Origin: Bythopirellula goksoeyrii | GTDB taxonomy: Bacteria; Planctomycetota; Planctomycetia; Pirellulales; Lacipirellulaceae | Direction: 5' to 3' | Length of the DNA stretch: 64,000 nucleotides | Assembly: GCF_008065115.1 (NCBI RefSeq) | Contig: NZ_CP042913.1 | Coordinates: 4,381,278-4,445,277 of the forward strand | In this document: positions 35,444 to 43,938 of the stretch, one piece after another | Numbering within the stretch: the first letter of the stretch is position 1 | Layout of the letters: every line of letters starts with the position of its first letter | The notes under the pieces: generated by a model | Database searches by the model: none | What the model was told of the DNA's origin: nothing | Seen by the model: the letters and a program-made list of their open reading frames with translations, nothing else | Made by a program: the position numbers and the translations under genes

Positions 35444-36520
35444 ATGAACAAGAAGCTGATCGGGAGGGTTCATCATGGCTCTCTAAAAAAGCAGACGTCC
35501 GGTGAAAGCGCCTTTACGCTGGTCGAATTACTAGTTGTGATTGCAATCATCGGTGTACTCGTTGCCTTACTACTGCCTGCTGTCCAAGCAGCCCGGGAAG
35601 CAGCGAGGCGAATCCAATGCTCAAATAACCTTAAACAGCTTGGATTAGGCGCACTTAACTATGAGTCGGCGCGTGGCTACTTCCCTATCAGCTATGGGAC
35701 TGGGTGGGACAATGCCGGGGGTATTGATCAACCAGGGGCAGGCTGGATACTGAGTACACTTCCATACCTTGAGCAGCAGTCCCTCTATGATCGTTTTGCT
35801 GCGGCAAGTGCCTTCGAGGGGAAGATGCCAAAAACTAATATCTGCCCAGATCGGCCGCCACGGCCCCGGAACGCAGGAATTAGCTCAGCTCCGGCTTGTG
35901 ATTTAATGGAGATTCAATTGGCTTCCCTCCATTGCCCCAGCGATGACGCTGAAACCGAAGAAGAGATTCCTCCCAATTGGGCAAGAAAGGTAGCAACTAC
36001 AAGCTACAAAGGGGTTTTGGGAGATACCTGGCTGGGCTCTTCGGGTCAGTCGGGAAGCGTCTTTCACAACAACAGCGCTCGGTATCCTAGCGGCAATTAC
36101 GACACCATCGACCCAAGATATTCGGCGAGCAATCCAAGAGATTGCCACCACGACACGCGCTGCCGAGGGATTTTCTTTCGTCAAACACTCCAAGAACCTA
36201 TCAAGATTGGCTCGATTAGCGACGGCATGAGTAACACTGCCATGGTTGGCGAGGATATTGTTGCACTCAATGGTCATTCCGTGGCCTTCTACGCTGATGG
36301 CGACTGGAACAGTTGCAACATTCCGCTCAACTATGGAACGAACACTCCCAACCCCACGGCGTTTCGCAATGATTGGTCTAATGCTCGTGGTTTCAAGAGC
36401 AGGCATCCTGGTGGGGTACAGTTTGTTTACGCTGATGGTTCGGTACATTTTCTTGATGATGCTACTGACCATGGTCTCTTTCGCGCGAGTTGTACGCGGA
36501 ATGAAGGAGAAGCACTGTGA
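35444..36520 (+). CDS. DUF1559 pseudopilin-like protein
   Basis: 358 residues from ATG 35444 (a TTG at 35441 is in frame; the purine-rich GAGGAGAATTA upstream favours the ATG). A 28-residue basic leader precedes [20 protein letters not shown]. The centre has several Cys (CPDRPPRPR, SLHCPSDDAE, RDCHHDTRC) and the end carries HPGGVQFVYADGSVHFL. The stop codon overlaps the GTG start of the following lipoprotein gene, indicating translational coupling. Confidence 0.87.
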   Translation: MNKKLIGRVHHGSLKKQTSGESAFTLVELLVVIAIIGVLVALLLPAVQAAREAARRIQCSNNLKQLGLGALNYESARGYFPISYGTGWDNAGGIDQPGAGWILSTLPYLEQQSLYDRFAAASAFEGKMPKTNICPDRPPRPRNAGISSAPACDLMEIQLASLHCPSDDAETEEEIPPNWARKVATTSYKGVLGDTWLGSSGQSGSVFHNNSARYPSGNYDTIDPRYSASNPRDCHHDTRCRGIFFRQTLQEPIKIGSISDGMSNTAMVGEDIVALNGHSVAFYADGDWNSCNIPLNYGTNTPNPTAFRNDWSNARGFKSRHPGGVQFVYADGSVHFLDDATDHGLFRASCTRNEGEAL

Positions 36521-37104
36521 TTGGACCTCAGCATGGGCCTGCGCGGTGTAGTAGTTCACTCTACAAGAGTGTTGGGTTCAGTTCACAACCTTACGCAAGA
36601 GTATTTGGCACGACCAGAAGCTTGACGCCTCCCAAGCCGATTTGGGGCGAAACATTTGCTGGGACCATTCGCTTGAGCCTCGTTTTTCTTGCATTGTCTC
36701 TAGTTGGGTGTGGACAACGATTGCCCTTTGTCTCGGGAAGCGTGGCGTTGGATGGTGAACTTGTGCGTGGTTCTGACAACTTGCAGTGTATCGTCCTTTT
36801 CTTCCCCGCGAATGGAAATGGTGCCCCAGCGATTGCGAATGTAGACGGATCAGGCAAGTTTATTCTGGAAACAGGCTCCACCAAGGGTGCCCTAGAAGGA
36901 AAGTACGACGTGGCGATCAGCGTGTCCGAGATTACTCCCAGTAAGGATGGGGGGAATCCCCATATTCGACAATTGGCTGCAGAAAAGTACGCGGACCCAA
37001 GCACATCGGGTTGGACTGTTGAGGTTGTTCCAGGTTCGAACGAATTTGATTTTGCAATTGAGAAGGGAGACCAGAATCTTAGGCGGTCGAATAAAGATGG
37101 ATAA
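36517..37104 (+). CDS. Small lipoprotein, carboxypeptidase-regulatory-like beta-sandwich
   Basis: 195 residues from a GTG whose bases overlap the TGA of the preceding DUF1559 gene. After a long N-terminal stretch comes a lipoprotein signal (LSLVFLALSLVGCGQ, lipobox LVGC about residue 65), so a shorter start cannot be excluded. The mature part (SGSVALDGELV, FFPANGNGAPAIANVDGSGKF, GKYDVAISV) resembles the short prealbumin-like domain of planctomycete lipoproteins that accompany DUF1559 genes. Function unknown. Confidence 0.72.
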   Translation: MIGPQHGPARCSSSLYKSVGFSSQPYARVFGTTRSLTPPKPIWGETFAGTIRLSLVFLALSLVGCGQRLPFVSGSVALDGELVRGSDNLQCIVLFFPANGNGAPAIANVDGSGKFILETGSTKGALEGKYDVAISVSEITPSKDGGNPHIRQLAAEKYADPSTSGWTVEVVPGSNEFDFAIEKGDQNLRRSNKDG

Positions 37105-37255
37105 TGAACGATGAAATTGCCTTTTAGGTAGCTCGCCAATTCTTGAGGACCTGGTTGCGGTGACTGTACCCGGTAGCAGTTTATTTGGTAATGGTTGGAG
37201 ACTCAACTCACTGGCAAGTCTGTGTGTTGCCTTTCGTTTGCTGACGACAAACAAT

Positions 37256-38281
37256 ATGAACGGGACTGCTTCGATGAATTGGAATCTTTTCAGCAATCTT
37301 CAAAAAGACTTTCGCCGAAAGCGGCTGCAAGGCACAGAAGGTTTTACACTAGTCGAATTACTAGTGGTGATTGCAATCATTGGCGTGCTAGTAGCGTTGC
37401 TGCTTCCCGCTGTACAATCGGCACGTGAATCAGCTCGGCGATCACAATGCCAGAATAACTTGAAACAGATAGGATTGGCGACTCAGAATATTCAGAGTGC
37501 GAGGGGAAAGCTGCCTCCCCAGTTTGGTTGGTTCGGTAGCGAAGAGAACGGGAGTTTCGGCACATTCTTCTTCCACCTACTGCCATATGTCGAGCAAACA
37601 AACCTCTACGAAGTATCGCGCATCGAGACAACTGTCGACCAGGACTACCCCTGTAGTTACACCCAACAACAGGGTTCACACGACAGTCGACGGCAACTGG
37701 GATGGCAATCTGTCGATGTGTATAATTGTCCAACGGACTCTTCTCAGCCTTATGTCGAACCAAACTGGGGGTGGGGCGGGAGTTGCTACGCATCTAACTT
37801 CCAAGTCTTTGCCTTTAATACCGATCCAGCGAGATTGACTAATACGTGTCACGAGCGGAATCTTGCTTACTGGCGGGGTGAAGCGGAGCTCGGCAAGACG
37901 ATCGGCGATGGCGTTTCGAACACGATCTTTTTCGCCGAAAAGTATGCCAATTGCAATTCGACAGGTCCATATCCGGCTGGCAAGGCCGATGGTGGAACCA
38001 TGTGGGCACGCTGGGACTGGCTTGACTATTGGCAGCCAACCTTTGCCGCTTTTATCCAGGGCAATCAGTCGATGTTTCAGAGCAGTCCGTGGCCGCACGA
38101 ACGAGAGAGTCTTACAATTCCAGGTCCTTGCAATCCACGACTCGCCCAGTCCTCGCACCCGGGAGTTATGAACGTCGGTATGGGCGATGGTAGTGTTCGG
38201 ACTCTTCAGGAAGGAATGAATGGTGATACATGGTGGGCATTGTGTACGGCCAATGGCTCGGAAGTTGTGGAAGTACCTTGA
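37256..38281 (+). CDS. DUF1559 pseudopilin-like protein
   Basis: The frame is open from a GTG at 37160, but ATG 37256 gives a typical leader. The protein (341 residues) has [20 protein letters not shown] about residue 29 and a modified C-terminal signature, [19 protein letters not shown], with one Gly of the usual HPGG lost. Third DUF1559 gene of the run; its stop codon overlaps the start of the next lipoprotein gene (TGATG), so the two are translationally coupled. Confidence 0.86.
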   Translation: MNGTASMNWNLFSNLQKDFRRKRLQGTEGFTLVELLVVIAIIGVLVALLLPAVQSARESARRSQCQNNLKQIGLATQNIQSARGKLPPQFGWFGSEENGSFGTFFFHLLPYVEQTNLYEVSRIETTVDQDYPCSYTQQQGSHDSRRQLGWQSVDVYNCPTDSSQPYVEPNWGWGGSCYASNFQVFAFNTDPARLTNTCHERNLAYWRGEAELGKTIGDGVSNTIFFAEKYANCNSTGPYPAGKADGGTMWARWDWLDYWQPTFAAFIQGNQSMFQSSPWPHERESLTIPGPCNPRLAQSSHPGVMNVGMGDGSVRTLQEGMNGDTWWALCTANGSEVVEVP

Positions 38282-38727
38282 TGGCAAACAGCATTCTAAG
38301 TAAAAGCCGTATTTCACTTCGTCGACATTGGCCAACATTCGTAGCCATCCTGCTCCTTAGTATGGTGACGGGTTGTGGGCCAAAGTCCGCGAGAATCTCT
38401 GGCAAAGTGACCCTTCAAGACGTGCCGATCACGACTGGCACCATCGCCTTCATCAGCAAGAATGGTAAAGTAACCTCCGGAAACATCGAAAATGGAAACT
38501 TTGTAGTAGTTGGGGCCCAGGTCGATCCCAACACATCGGTAACTGTGACCTCCCACACTCCGTCCCCAATGATGCAGCCACCTCAGGGTCCCATGAAATC
38601 TGTATCCGACGAGCCGCAGCTAAAATACGTACCGATCCCAGATCGATATGGCAATTCAGATTCCAGCGATCTCAAGTGCGAGGTGGTTGAGGGTGAGCAA
38701 AAGATCGATTTCGATCTTCAGCCATGA
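38281..38727 (+). CDS. Small lipoprotein downstream of a DUF1559 gene
   Basis: 148 residues from the ATG at 38281 that shares a base with the upstream stop codon. The signal is FVAILLLSMVTGCGP with lipobox VTGC. The mature part (ARISGKVTLQDVPITTGTIAF, KNGKVTSGNIENGNFVV) looks like the carboxypeptidase-regulatory/transthyretin-like beta-sandwich of planctomycete lipoproteins. It mirrors the DUF1559-lipoprotein pairing seen just upstream (35444/36517). Role unknown, presumably envelope. Confidence 0.75.
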   Translation: MANSILSKSRISLRRHWPTFVAILLLSMVTGCGPKSARISGKVTLQDVPITTGTIAFISKNGKVTSGNIENGNFVVVGAQVDPNTSVTVTSHTPSPMMQPPQGPMKSVSDEPQLKYVPIPDRYGNSDSSDLKCEVVEGEQKIDFDLQP

Positions 38728-39007
38728 ATTTCCATCTGATATGCTATGAATTCAATAGCGTCTGTGCTGCAAGTCACTTTTCACTTCCCCATCGTATAGA
38801 AATGCAATGGCTTGGTTTTTGTCTAGTACGAATTTGGGAAGGTATAGCACCAAATTCAGAGTCATACCGGAAGAAGTACCTCTTTTGAGCCTTCTGAAAC
38901 TGTAAGTAGACTTCTCTCTCTTAAGGTTACAAGGGAAAGATTTGCAAAACTAGAAAGACGTCTTTCCTTCTATCTTTTTTTCATACTCCCCCTACCCCAC
39001 TACACGA

Positions 39008-39075
39008 AAATACTGCCGAGTTTTGGCAACGAATAACAAGCCTTGCAATCCTCGAAAGTTGTGGATCACTGGTAT
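39008..39075 (+). repeat. Diverged dispersed repeat, copy 1
   Basis: Ungapped match to 54843-54910, same orientation, 52 of 68 bases identical by eye; the best part is CTTGCAATCCTCGAAA and TGTGG-TCACT-GTAT. Both copies lie in gene-poor DNA. In one forward frame four of the five differences in the best 34 bases keep or nearly keep the codon meaning (LAILE[S/T]CGSLV), so it could be a relic of coding sequence. Confidence 0.5.
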
Positions 39076-39563
39076 TTATAGCGGATTAGGCGTTCTTGCG
39101 TTTTGGCGTCGGTGGCTTGAGTGCGAAACCTCTAAATGGGAGCAGGTGAACTAGTACGCTATGCCGATGGTACCTGAAGCCCCCCAACCGGGATTAAAAT
39201 CTGGCCTCAATCCTCTGGCGAATTCAGTCGTCAGATCGGCGTTGGACGTGAGCAACTCAAGTGTCCTTCTGTCGCTCTAGACGAGTCCAAACCCGACATG
39301 ATTCGCAGTCGATAGCCATCATCGATGTGCCGACACCGCAAGGGAGGGTGGGGACAAGATCGAAGGCGAGTGATGCAATCGCCCTGCCCTGCTTCTTAGC
39401 TAAGCGGATAAATACCCGCTTGCCATTTTGCCGATCTCTGAAGTACCCGTAATCTTCGAGAAACAATGCAATGCCGTGCAAGGGATTGCAAAGCACATTG
39501 AAAGTGAGTAAAGTACTATAGATACAGAGGAAAACGTCAATAGTGCCATTGCACTAGTCTAGA

Positions 39564-39605
39564 TTCACACCGTAGAGGTCACAAGTTCGAATCTTGTGTC
39601 GCCCA
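39564..39605 (+). pseudogene. 3' half of a tRNA (tRNA-Val-CAC-like), partial
   Basis: The sequence contains a well-formed T arm, ACAAG-TTCGAAT-CTTGT, a 5-base variable loop AGGTC, an anticodon-loop-like TTCACAC (CAC, Val) with CGTAG as 3' stem strand, and the acceptor 3' strand GTCGCCC plus A. The 5' half (D arm, acceptor 5' strand) is missing; upstream bases do not pair. This is the pattern left when an integrative element used the tRNA 3' end as attachment site. Confidence 0.55.
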
Positions 39606-39716
39606 TTTGAACCCCTGCACTTTCTTGCACATGGCTGAAATCATAAAAATGTCTCTGAAAACCTCTAAAGAGGCGGATTTTTTAGAATAGATAGAATCTC
39701 TTCTGATCCATTTGCT

Positions 39717-40373
39717 ATGCCCGAAAGATTTTTCATGAATGAGCGATTTTGCCAAGACTTCGTTATTCTACTGGTCATCTGCAACTTGGCGTTGGCTGGG
39801 TGCAGTTCAGGTCCTACGGCAATCCGACCAGTGGATATTGACGCAGATCAAGCTGGCGATCAGGCGATCGAGTTCTATGACAAGGATGGCGATGGCACAC
39901 TCAACGTGGATGAATTAGCGGCTGTGCCCGGAGTCCTAAAATACTTAGATAAATACGATCAAAATGCTGACGGTTTGGTGTCTGGCGACGAGATAACCGA
40001 GCGAGTCGAACTTTGGGACGATCAAGCCATGGGGATCCGTACTCTCGATGTCGAGGTTACGATTGGCGCTCGGCCATTGCAAGGCGCCGAAGTGCGATTC
40101 GTTCCCGAAAGCTATTTGGGGGACGGCCCGAAAGTTGCCAGTGGTACGACCGACTCCAAGGGCTTTGCCAAGATATCCGTAGCGGTTGATGAGTTGCCTG
40201 ATGACTTAAGAAAAGCGCGAATGCGAGGTCTCTTTGGTGGCACCTACAAAATCGAGGTCACTCATCCTACGCTGAAAGTTCCTGCAACCTACAATACTGA
40301 GACAACTTTGGGTGAAGAGGTGGCTCGCGACACTATTGGAGACTGGCTCGTCTTGAAATTAGACAAGGACTAA
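39717..40373 (+). CDS. EF-hand lipoprotein with prealbumin-like domain
   Basis: 218 residues. Lipoprotein signal LLVICNLALAGCSSG (lipobox LAGC). Two EF-hand loops follow: DKDGDGTLNVDE and DQNADGLVSGDE, with the calcium-ligand spacing intact. The C-terminal half (LDVEVTIGARPLQGAEVRFVP, GTTDSKGFAKI, GTYKIEVTHPTLKVP) is a beta-sandwich of the carboxypeptidase-regulatory type. Close paralogue of the 63165-63827 product over its whole length. Its 3' end overlaps the convergent glycosidase gene by 15 bp. An internal ATG at 39735 is an alternative start. Function unknown, presumably envelope-bound. Confidence 0.8.
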   Translation: MPERFFMNERFCQDFVILLVICNLALAGCSSGPTAIRPVDIDADQAGDQAIEFYDKDGDGTLNVDELAAVPGVLKYLDKYDQNADGLVSGDEITERVELWDDQAMGIRTLDVEVTIGARPLQGAEVRFVPESYLGDGPKVASGTTDSKGFAKISVAVDELPDDLRKARMRGLFGGTYKIEVTHPTLKVPATYNTETTLGEEVARDTIGDWLVLKLDKD

Positions 40374-41729
40374 GTAATACCTCAACAACCTCGGTGCTAT
40401 CGCTATAGTCATCCAAACAGACAGAAATATTAGATCCTTTGGCTCTGGAACACTTTCAAGACTCGGGGGCCCTGACGAGCCATAGTAGTTCTGCCATATC
40501 TCGCGGTCAATTGCGTCTACTAGCCCGTCACCATTTGCATCTCCCTGGTGAGCGAAGGCACCTCCGGTGAGATTGAAGCCGCGTTGCCAACGTAGAAAGT
40601 CCGCTCCATCGACGTCGCCATCGTCGTCAAAATCGCCGATGGCAGGTCCCGTTGGGAACGGTCGCGTACCCTTGAGACCCGCTGGATAGCTGGCTCCTTC
40701 AATGAATGCTGTCCAGAGATCACCTGAGTTGCCCACCGGATTGCCAACTCCCTTCCAATACTCCAGCGAGTACTCATTCCAACCGCCATAATCTTGATTG
40801 TGGACAAACCAACTCATTGAAATGATGTTGTGATTGCCAGGCGTCTGGTTCCAAGCGTGAACATCCGCAAAGGAACCGCGAATGAAGTCTGCGGTGACTG
40901 CCTCATTGATAGCCTGATTGCCAGTTGTAGCCGTAGAGCGGGCCCATTCGGTTATGTAGACTGAAGTATCGTGTTCACCATAGGAATCGATAACGGCCAA
41001 TTGAGAGACAAAGGAATTGTGAAATTCTGTCACGGCGTTGCTAGCCGAGGCAAATGGATTGCCGTATGCGTGCAGGCCAAATCCATCGATCCCGCTACCG
41101 GGGATCGCTTGAATCGCCTGGATAGTTTGAGAAAGCCAGGTATTGCCTGCCATCCAGCGCACTCCTGCGATCACACCGCCGGGACTCGGGGGTGCGACAA
41201 GTACCTCATCTTGAGGTCGAACGGCTTTGATTGCAGTGCAGATTTCATGATAAACTTCGGCGTAACCCTGGGGAGTAATCTTGTTATCCGTCCACCCTGT
41301 GCCTTCTCCAATGATGTTTGGTTCGTTACCCAGGATCCAAACATTGGATTGACCGCCCAACGTATTAACCACATCAAGCACGGAATTTGCCCAGTCAGCC
41401 CGATCAGGATTCGTCGGTGCAGGTATAGTCTGCCCCCAGTCGTAGTCGATCCGAGTGATGATCGATGCTCCCTGATTGGCATAGATTGACTGGTAGAGGG
41501 GCTGAAAATAGTTTGCCCCCCACCATGGTACCGAGTGGGTCAGCACTGTCTCCGTGCTCCATCCCCCTTCAGCACCATCACCAACTTGGGAACCGTTGAA
41601 GTCCCACCAATGCACACCATAAAGACTCTCGCCATTAGCCCACAAATCAGAGCCTAAAGGAGGAATCCAAGCTGTAACTCCCCAAATCAGAACTCCTAAA
41701 ATTATGCGATTTTGTGTCACAGGATGCAA
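40359..41729 (-). CDS. Secreted clan GH-A-like glycosidase with dockerin-like motif and C-terminal anchor
   Basis: 456 residues; TTG at 41729 or GTG at 41720 as start. Signal-like hydrophobic stretch at 10-25. The catalytic TIM barrel has NVWILGNEPNII (putative acid/base E136) and VYITEWARST (putative nucleophile E261) at the ends of strands 4 and 7, the clan-A pattern. GLHAYGNPF is also typical. The family (GH5, GH39, GH53-like) is not settled. After about 375 there is a dockerin-like pair (DGDVDGADFLRWQR; GDANGDGLVDAIDREIWQ) and VPEP plus a hydrophobic tail, a degenerate PEP-CTERM. It converges on the EF-hand lipoprotein gene. Confidence 0.78.
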   Translation of the reverse strand: MHPVTQNRIILGVLIWGVTAWIPPLGSDLWANGESLYGVHWWDFNGSQVGDGAEGGWSTETVLTHSVPWWGANYFQPLYQSIYANQGASIITRIDYDWGQTIPAPTNPDRADWANSVLDVVNTLGGQSNVWILGNEPNIIGEGTGWTDNKITPQGYAEVYHEICTAIKAVRPQDEVLVAPPSPGGVIAGVRWMAGNTWLSQTIQAIQAIPGSGIDGFGLHAYGNPFASASNAVTEFHNSFVSQLAVIDSYGEHDTSVYITEWARSTATTGNQAINEAVTADFIRGSFADVHAWNQTPGNHNIISMSWFVHNQDYGGWNEYSLEYWKGVGNPVGNSGDLWTAFIEGASYPAGLKGTRPFPTGPAIGDFDDDGDVDGADFLRWQRGFNLTGGAFAHQGDANGDGLVDAIDREIWQNYYGSSGPPSLESVPEPKDLIFLSVWMTIAIAPRLLRYYLVLV

Positions 41730-41845
41730 ATAAAAGAGTGAAATTCAATTCAATACATGGACAGTTGCAATTTGAGTTTCCAACTAAATTTTACGCTGGA
41801 GCGTCAGGCACACGTCGACGACGCGAGTCCAATGCGAATTGAACT

Positions 41846-42904
41846 CTAAGGCTGCTTGGTACAAATACCGACTTTCACCTCGTAGGTCCTGACCGAGCCT
41901 CCATCTGAGCGATGCCCCATCTTGCGATGCACTTCGGGATCAATTTCGTAAGAAACCGTCTGAACAGAGCCGTCTACATTGGCAAGATTACAACCCCCCG
42001 GGTGCGCGCTGCCAAAGCGTTCAGAAGCCCCCACGATTCCATCACGGTCTTGCAATGGAAGATAAGCTTCTCCATTCGCGGGATCTGTCTCGTCGTACCA
42101 CACCGAACGATAGAGATCGTCCTGATAGCCGGTGTACATCGGCCAATCATCAGCATGGGCCAACCCAGTTTGGTAATGTTGCGGTTCAATGAAACGTTCG
42201 CCAATGGCATAGGTATTACTCAGACCATCCGTGATTTGACGTAGCTTCAACGCTGTACCGCAAAATCCAATGCCCGTATGTTCGTCTGCAGTAGGATACC
42301 AGTCAGAGAGTACGCCAGCATTGATGTTTCTTGGCGAACAATCCATACACCATTTTTCTAGCTCTTTGATATCTCCTGCGTTCTGAGCATAGTCAGCTCT
42401 ACCGTGGGTCTCTGATAGATAGCCATTCTTGGGAGTGTGCCTCGCGGCATTAGGATAGGAATTGGCAGGTCGACGCGTGGGACAATTCATGACAGCAATT
42501 GCAATCGTGTCACGCTCACCCAGGACACGTTTCTTCTGGAATCCATTTGGCATTCCAGCAGCAATCTCGTGGACTGCTTGCTGTTCAATGTAAGGCAACA
42601 GATTATAGACCCATCCACCGGGCTGTTTCTCATCGGTTCCAAGATCAGGATCACCTACCCAATCTCCTAGCCAGCCCCCCGCAGGAAGATAGTTAAGCGC
42701 CGATTCATGCTGGAGCATGGCGAGAGAAAGCTGCTTGAGATGGTTCTTGCACTGCATGTTTCGGGCTGATTCACGCGCGGCTTGGACAGCTGGCAACAAC
42801 AGCGCTACTAGTACGCCGATAATTGCGATGACGACTAGCAGTTCCACGAGGGTAAAACCAGAGACTCTCCTCTGAATTATTCTCTGACAGAATCTCAATT
42901 CCAC
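41846..42904 (-). CDS. DUF1559 pseudopilin-like protein
   Basis: The frame opens at a GTG at 42928, but GTG 42904 directly follows GGGAGAGGTA, a good ribosome binding site, and is preferred (352 residues). Leader, then [20 protein letters not shown] and the C-terminal SAHPGGCNLANVDGSVQTV followed by YEIDPEVHRKMGHRSDGG, nearly identical in layout to the 62049-63092 product. It lies upstream of and in the same direction as the glycosidase gene 40359-41729. Confidence 0.86.
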   Translation of the reverse strand: MELRFCQRIIQRRVSGFTLVELLVVIAIIGVLVALLLPAVQAARESARNMQCKNHLKQLSLAMLQHESALNYLPAGGWLGDWVGDPDLGTDEKQPGGWVYNLLPYIEQQAVHEIAAGMPNGFQKKRVLGERDTIAIAVMNCPTRRPANSYPNAARHTPKNGYLSETHGRADYAQNAGDIKELEKWCMDCSPRNINAGVLSDWYPTADEHTGIGFCGTALKLRQITDGLSNTYAIGERFIEPQHYQTGLAHADDWPMYTGYQDDLYRSVWYDETDPANGEAYLPLQDRDGIVGASERFGSAHPGGCNLANVDGSVQTVSYEIDPEVHRKMGHRSDGGSVRTYEVKVGICTKQP

Positions 42905-43007
42905 TACCTCTCCCTGAAAGTGAATCACCTTGCAACGTCAAATTGACCCAACAAGTTCGCTTAATTAGTTCCTTCTCAATTCCGAGGAATACACTCAGAT
43001 GAGTGTC

Positions 43008-43038
43008 GCTTCCGGCAGCGACTCGCGCTACCGGAAGC
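43008..43038 (-). terminator. Strong hairpin after the PEP-CTERM gene
   Basis: GCTTCCGGCAGCG pairs with CGCTACCGGAAGC over 13 positions (one G-T type mismatch) around a 5-nt loop. Next to it, ACACTC-AGAT-GAGTGT (42991-43006) forms a second, smaller hairpin. No T-run follows on either strand, so termination or mRNA 3'-end protection is only inferred from position, 33 bp past the stop codon. Confidence 0.5.
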
Positions 43039-43070
43039 TAACCCAAATTCTGCATAATTGGATTCAAACT

Positions 43071-43883
43071 CTAATGACTTCTGCGAGCCAATAAGGCAGT
43101 TCCCAAACCGGCCAGCAGCAGGAGGCAGGAAGTAGGCTCGGGCACTTGCACGTCGATTTCCCATACAAGCGGTGAAGTATTCGGAGCGGTCAATCCGTCG
43201 TCGACGCCCGTCCACGGGTTATTACCGTCGAAGGGGTCCCGCATCTCTCCCAGCGAATTGTCGACCCCAAAGAATTCAAACTGAATGTTCGTCACGCCCG
43301 AGGCGAGTAATCCGCCTTGGTCGTCGAAAATCTCCAGGACTGTCGAATTATATCGAGGCGAAGAGCCAGAATTATTGACAGTTCCCGAGGGATCGGATTG
43401 GTAATAGCCGAAGGCGTTGGATCCAAGTAATGGCACAAATCCGCCCAGCGGGTTGAAGTTGGAGCCGTTGTCGGTTGATACGAAAATTCGCGAGGTGGAG
43501 AATATGCGCCCGTCACCGCCGTCGTTGCCGGTAAGAATCCTGATCAGGCCGATGTCGCTAGACGTCGCCAGATCGTACTGAATTCGCTTGGTCGGCTGTC
43601 CGACGGGAGGAAAGTCATTGAGCAGACCGGCCAAGCCGTTCTGGCCGGAGTCATTCGTGAATACGACCAACTGATCGGCGGGATTAGTATTCGCCGGATG
43701 CCAGCCCATATCGCCGGGCAGCTCGGTGGCGATGAGCCCCGAGATCAAGTCGCTGGTTGCGAGCCTCCCGTCAAGATCATTGCTGCCTGCACCGTGGAAG
43801 GTCTTCGCGGTCACTGCCGCTTGAGCATTGGTTGCCGCGATGCCGATGGCAAGCGCTGCAAGTATCATTGAAAACTTCATCAT
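43071..43883 (-). CDS. PEP-CTERM secreted protein, discoidin-like fold unassigned (tandem copy B)
   Basis: The first of two ATGs, 43883, follows GGGAG at a good distance; the frame itself is open to 43931. About 270 residues: signal peptide (MILAALAIGIAATNAQAAV), then a domain with repeated landmarks (LIATELPGDMGWHPANTNP, LLNDFPPVGQPTKRIQYDLA, ILTGNDGGDGRIFSTSRIFVS, DPFDGNNPWTGVDDG) and a PEP-CTERM end (VPEPTSCLLLLAGLGTALLA, RR). The same domain is in the 43939-45045 product and in the second half of the 46755-48824 product. Function unknown; association with glycosidases suggests substrate binding (inference). Confidence 0.8.
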   Translation of the reverse strand: MMKFSMILAALAIGIAATNAQAAVTAKTFHGAGSNDLDGRLATSDLISGLIATELPGDMGWHPANTNPADQLVVFTNDSGQNGLAGLLNDFPPVGQPTKRIQYDLATSSDIGLIRILTGNDGGDGRIFSTSRIFVSTDNGSNFNPLGGFVPLLGSNAFGYYQSDPSGTVNNSGSSPRYNSTVLEIFDDQGGLLASGVTNIQFEFFGVDNSLGEMRDPFDGNNPWTGVDDGLTAPNTSPLVWEIDVQVPEPTSCLLLLAGLGTALLARRSH

Positions 43884-43938
43884 TAGTCGTTCTCCCATCT
43901 CAAAAGTTACTAGAAACCAGAAAAGAAACACAAAACAG

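Larger units (their letters stand above)
38728..39716. other. Gene-poor stretch with repeat and tRNA relic
   Basis: 989 bp without a convincing gene. It holds one copy of a 68-nt diverged repeat (39008-39075), two overlapping antisense ORFs near 39257-39496 that I do not trust, a partial tRNA (39564-39605) and, 57 bp later, a short stem CCTCTAAAGAGG followed by TTTTTT (39662-39683), which may be the remains of a tRNA terminator. It looks like an old integration scar. Confidence 0.55.

Noticed and set aside
35903-36559. 218-residue minus-strand ORF
   Set aside because: Antisense to a DUF1559 gene with intact signatures; a shadow frame. The same holds for the minus-strand ORF at 37676-38338.
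39257-39496. Overlapping ORFs on both strands (79 and 63 residues)
   Set aside because: Mutually antisense, no domain and no start signals; the minus-strand reading has some protein-like character but not enough to call.
42160-42180. CCCAGTTTGGTA inside the DUF1559 gene at 41846-42904
   Set aside because: Inside coding sequence, with a spacer of three rather than four bases and a broken left arm.
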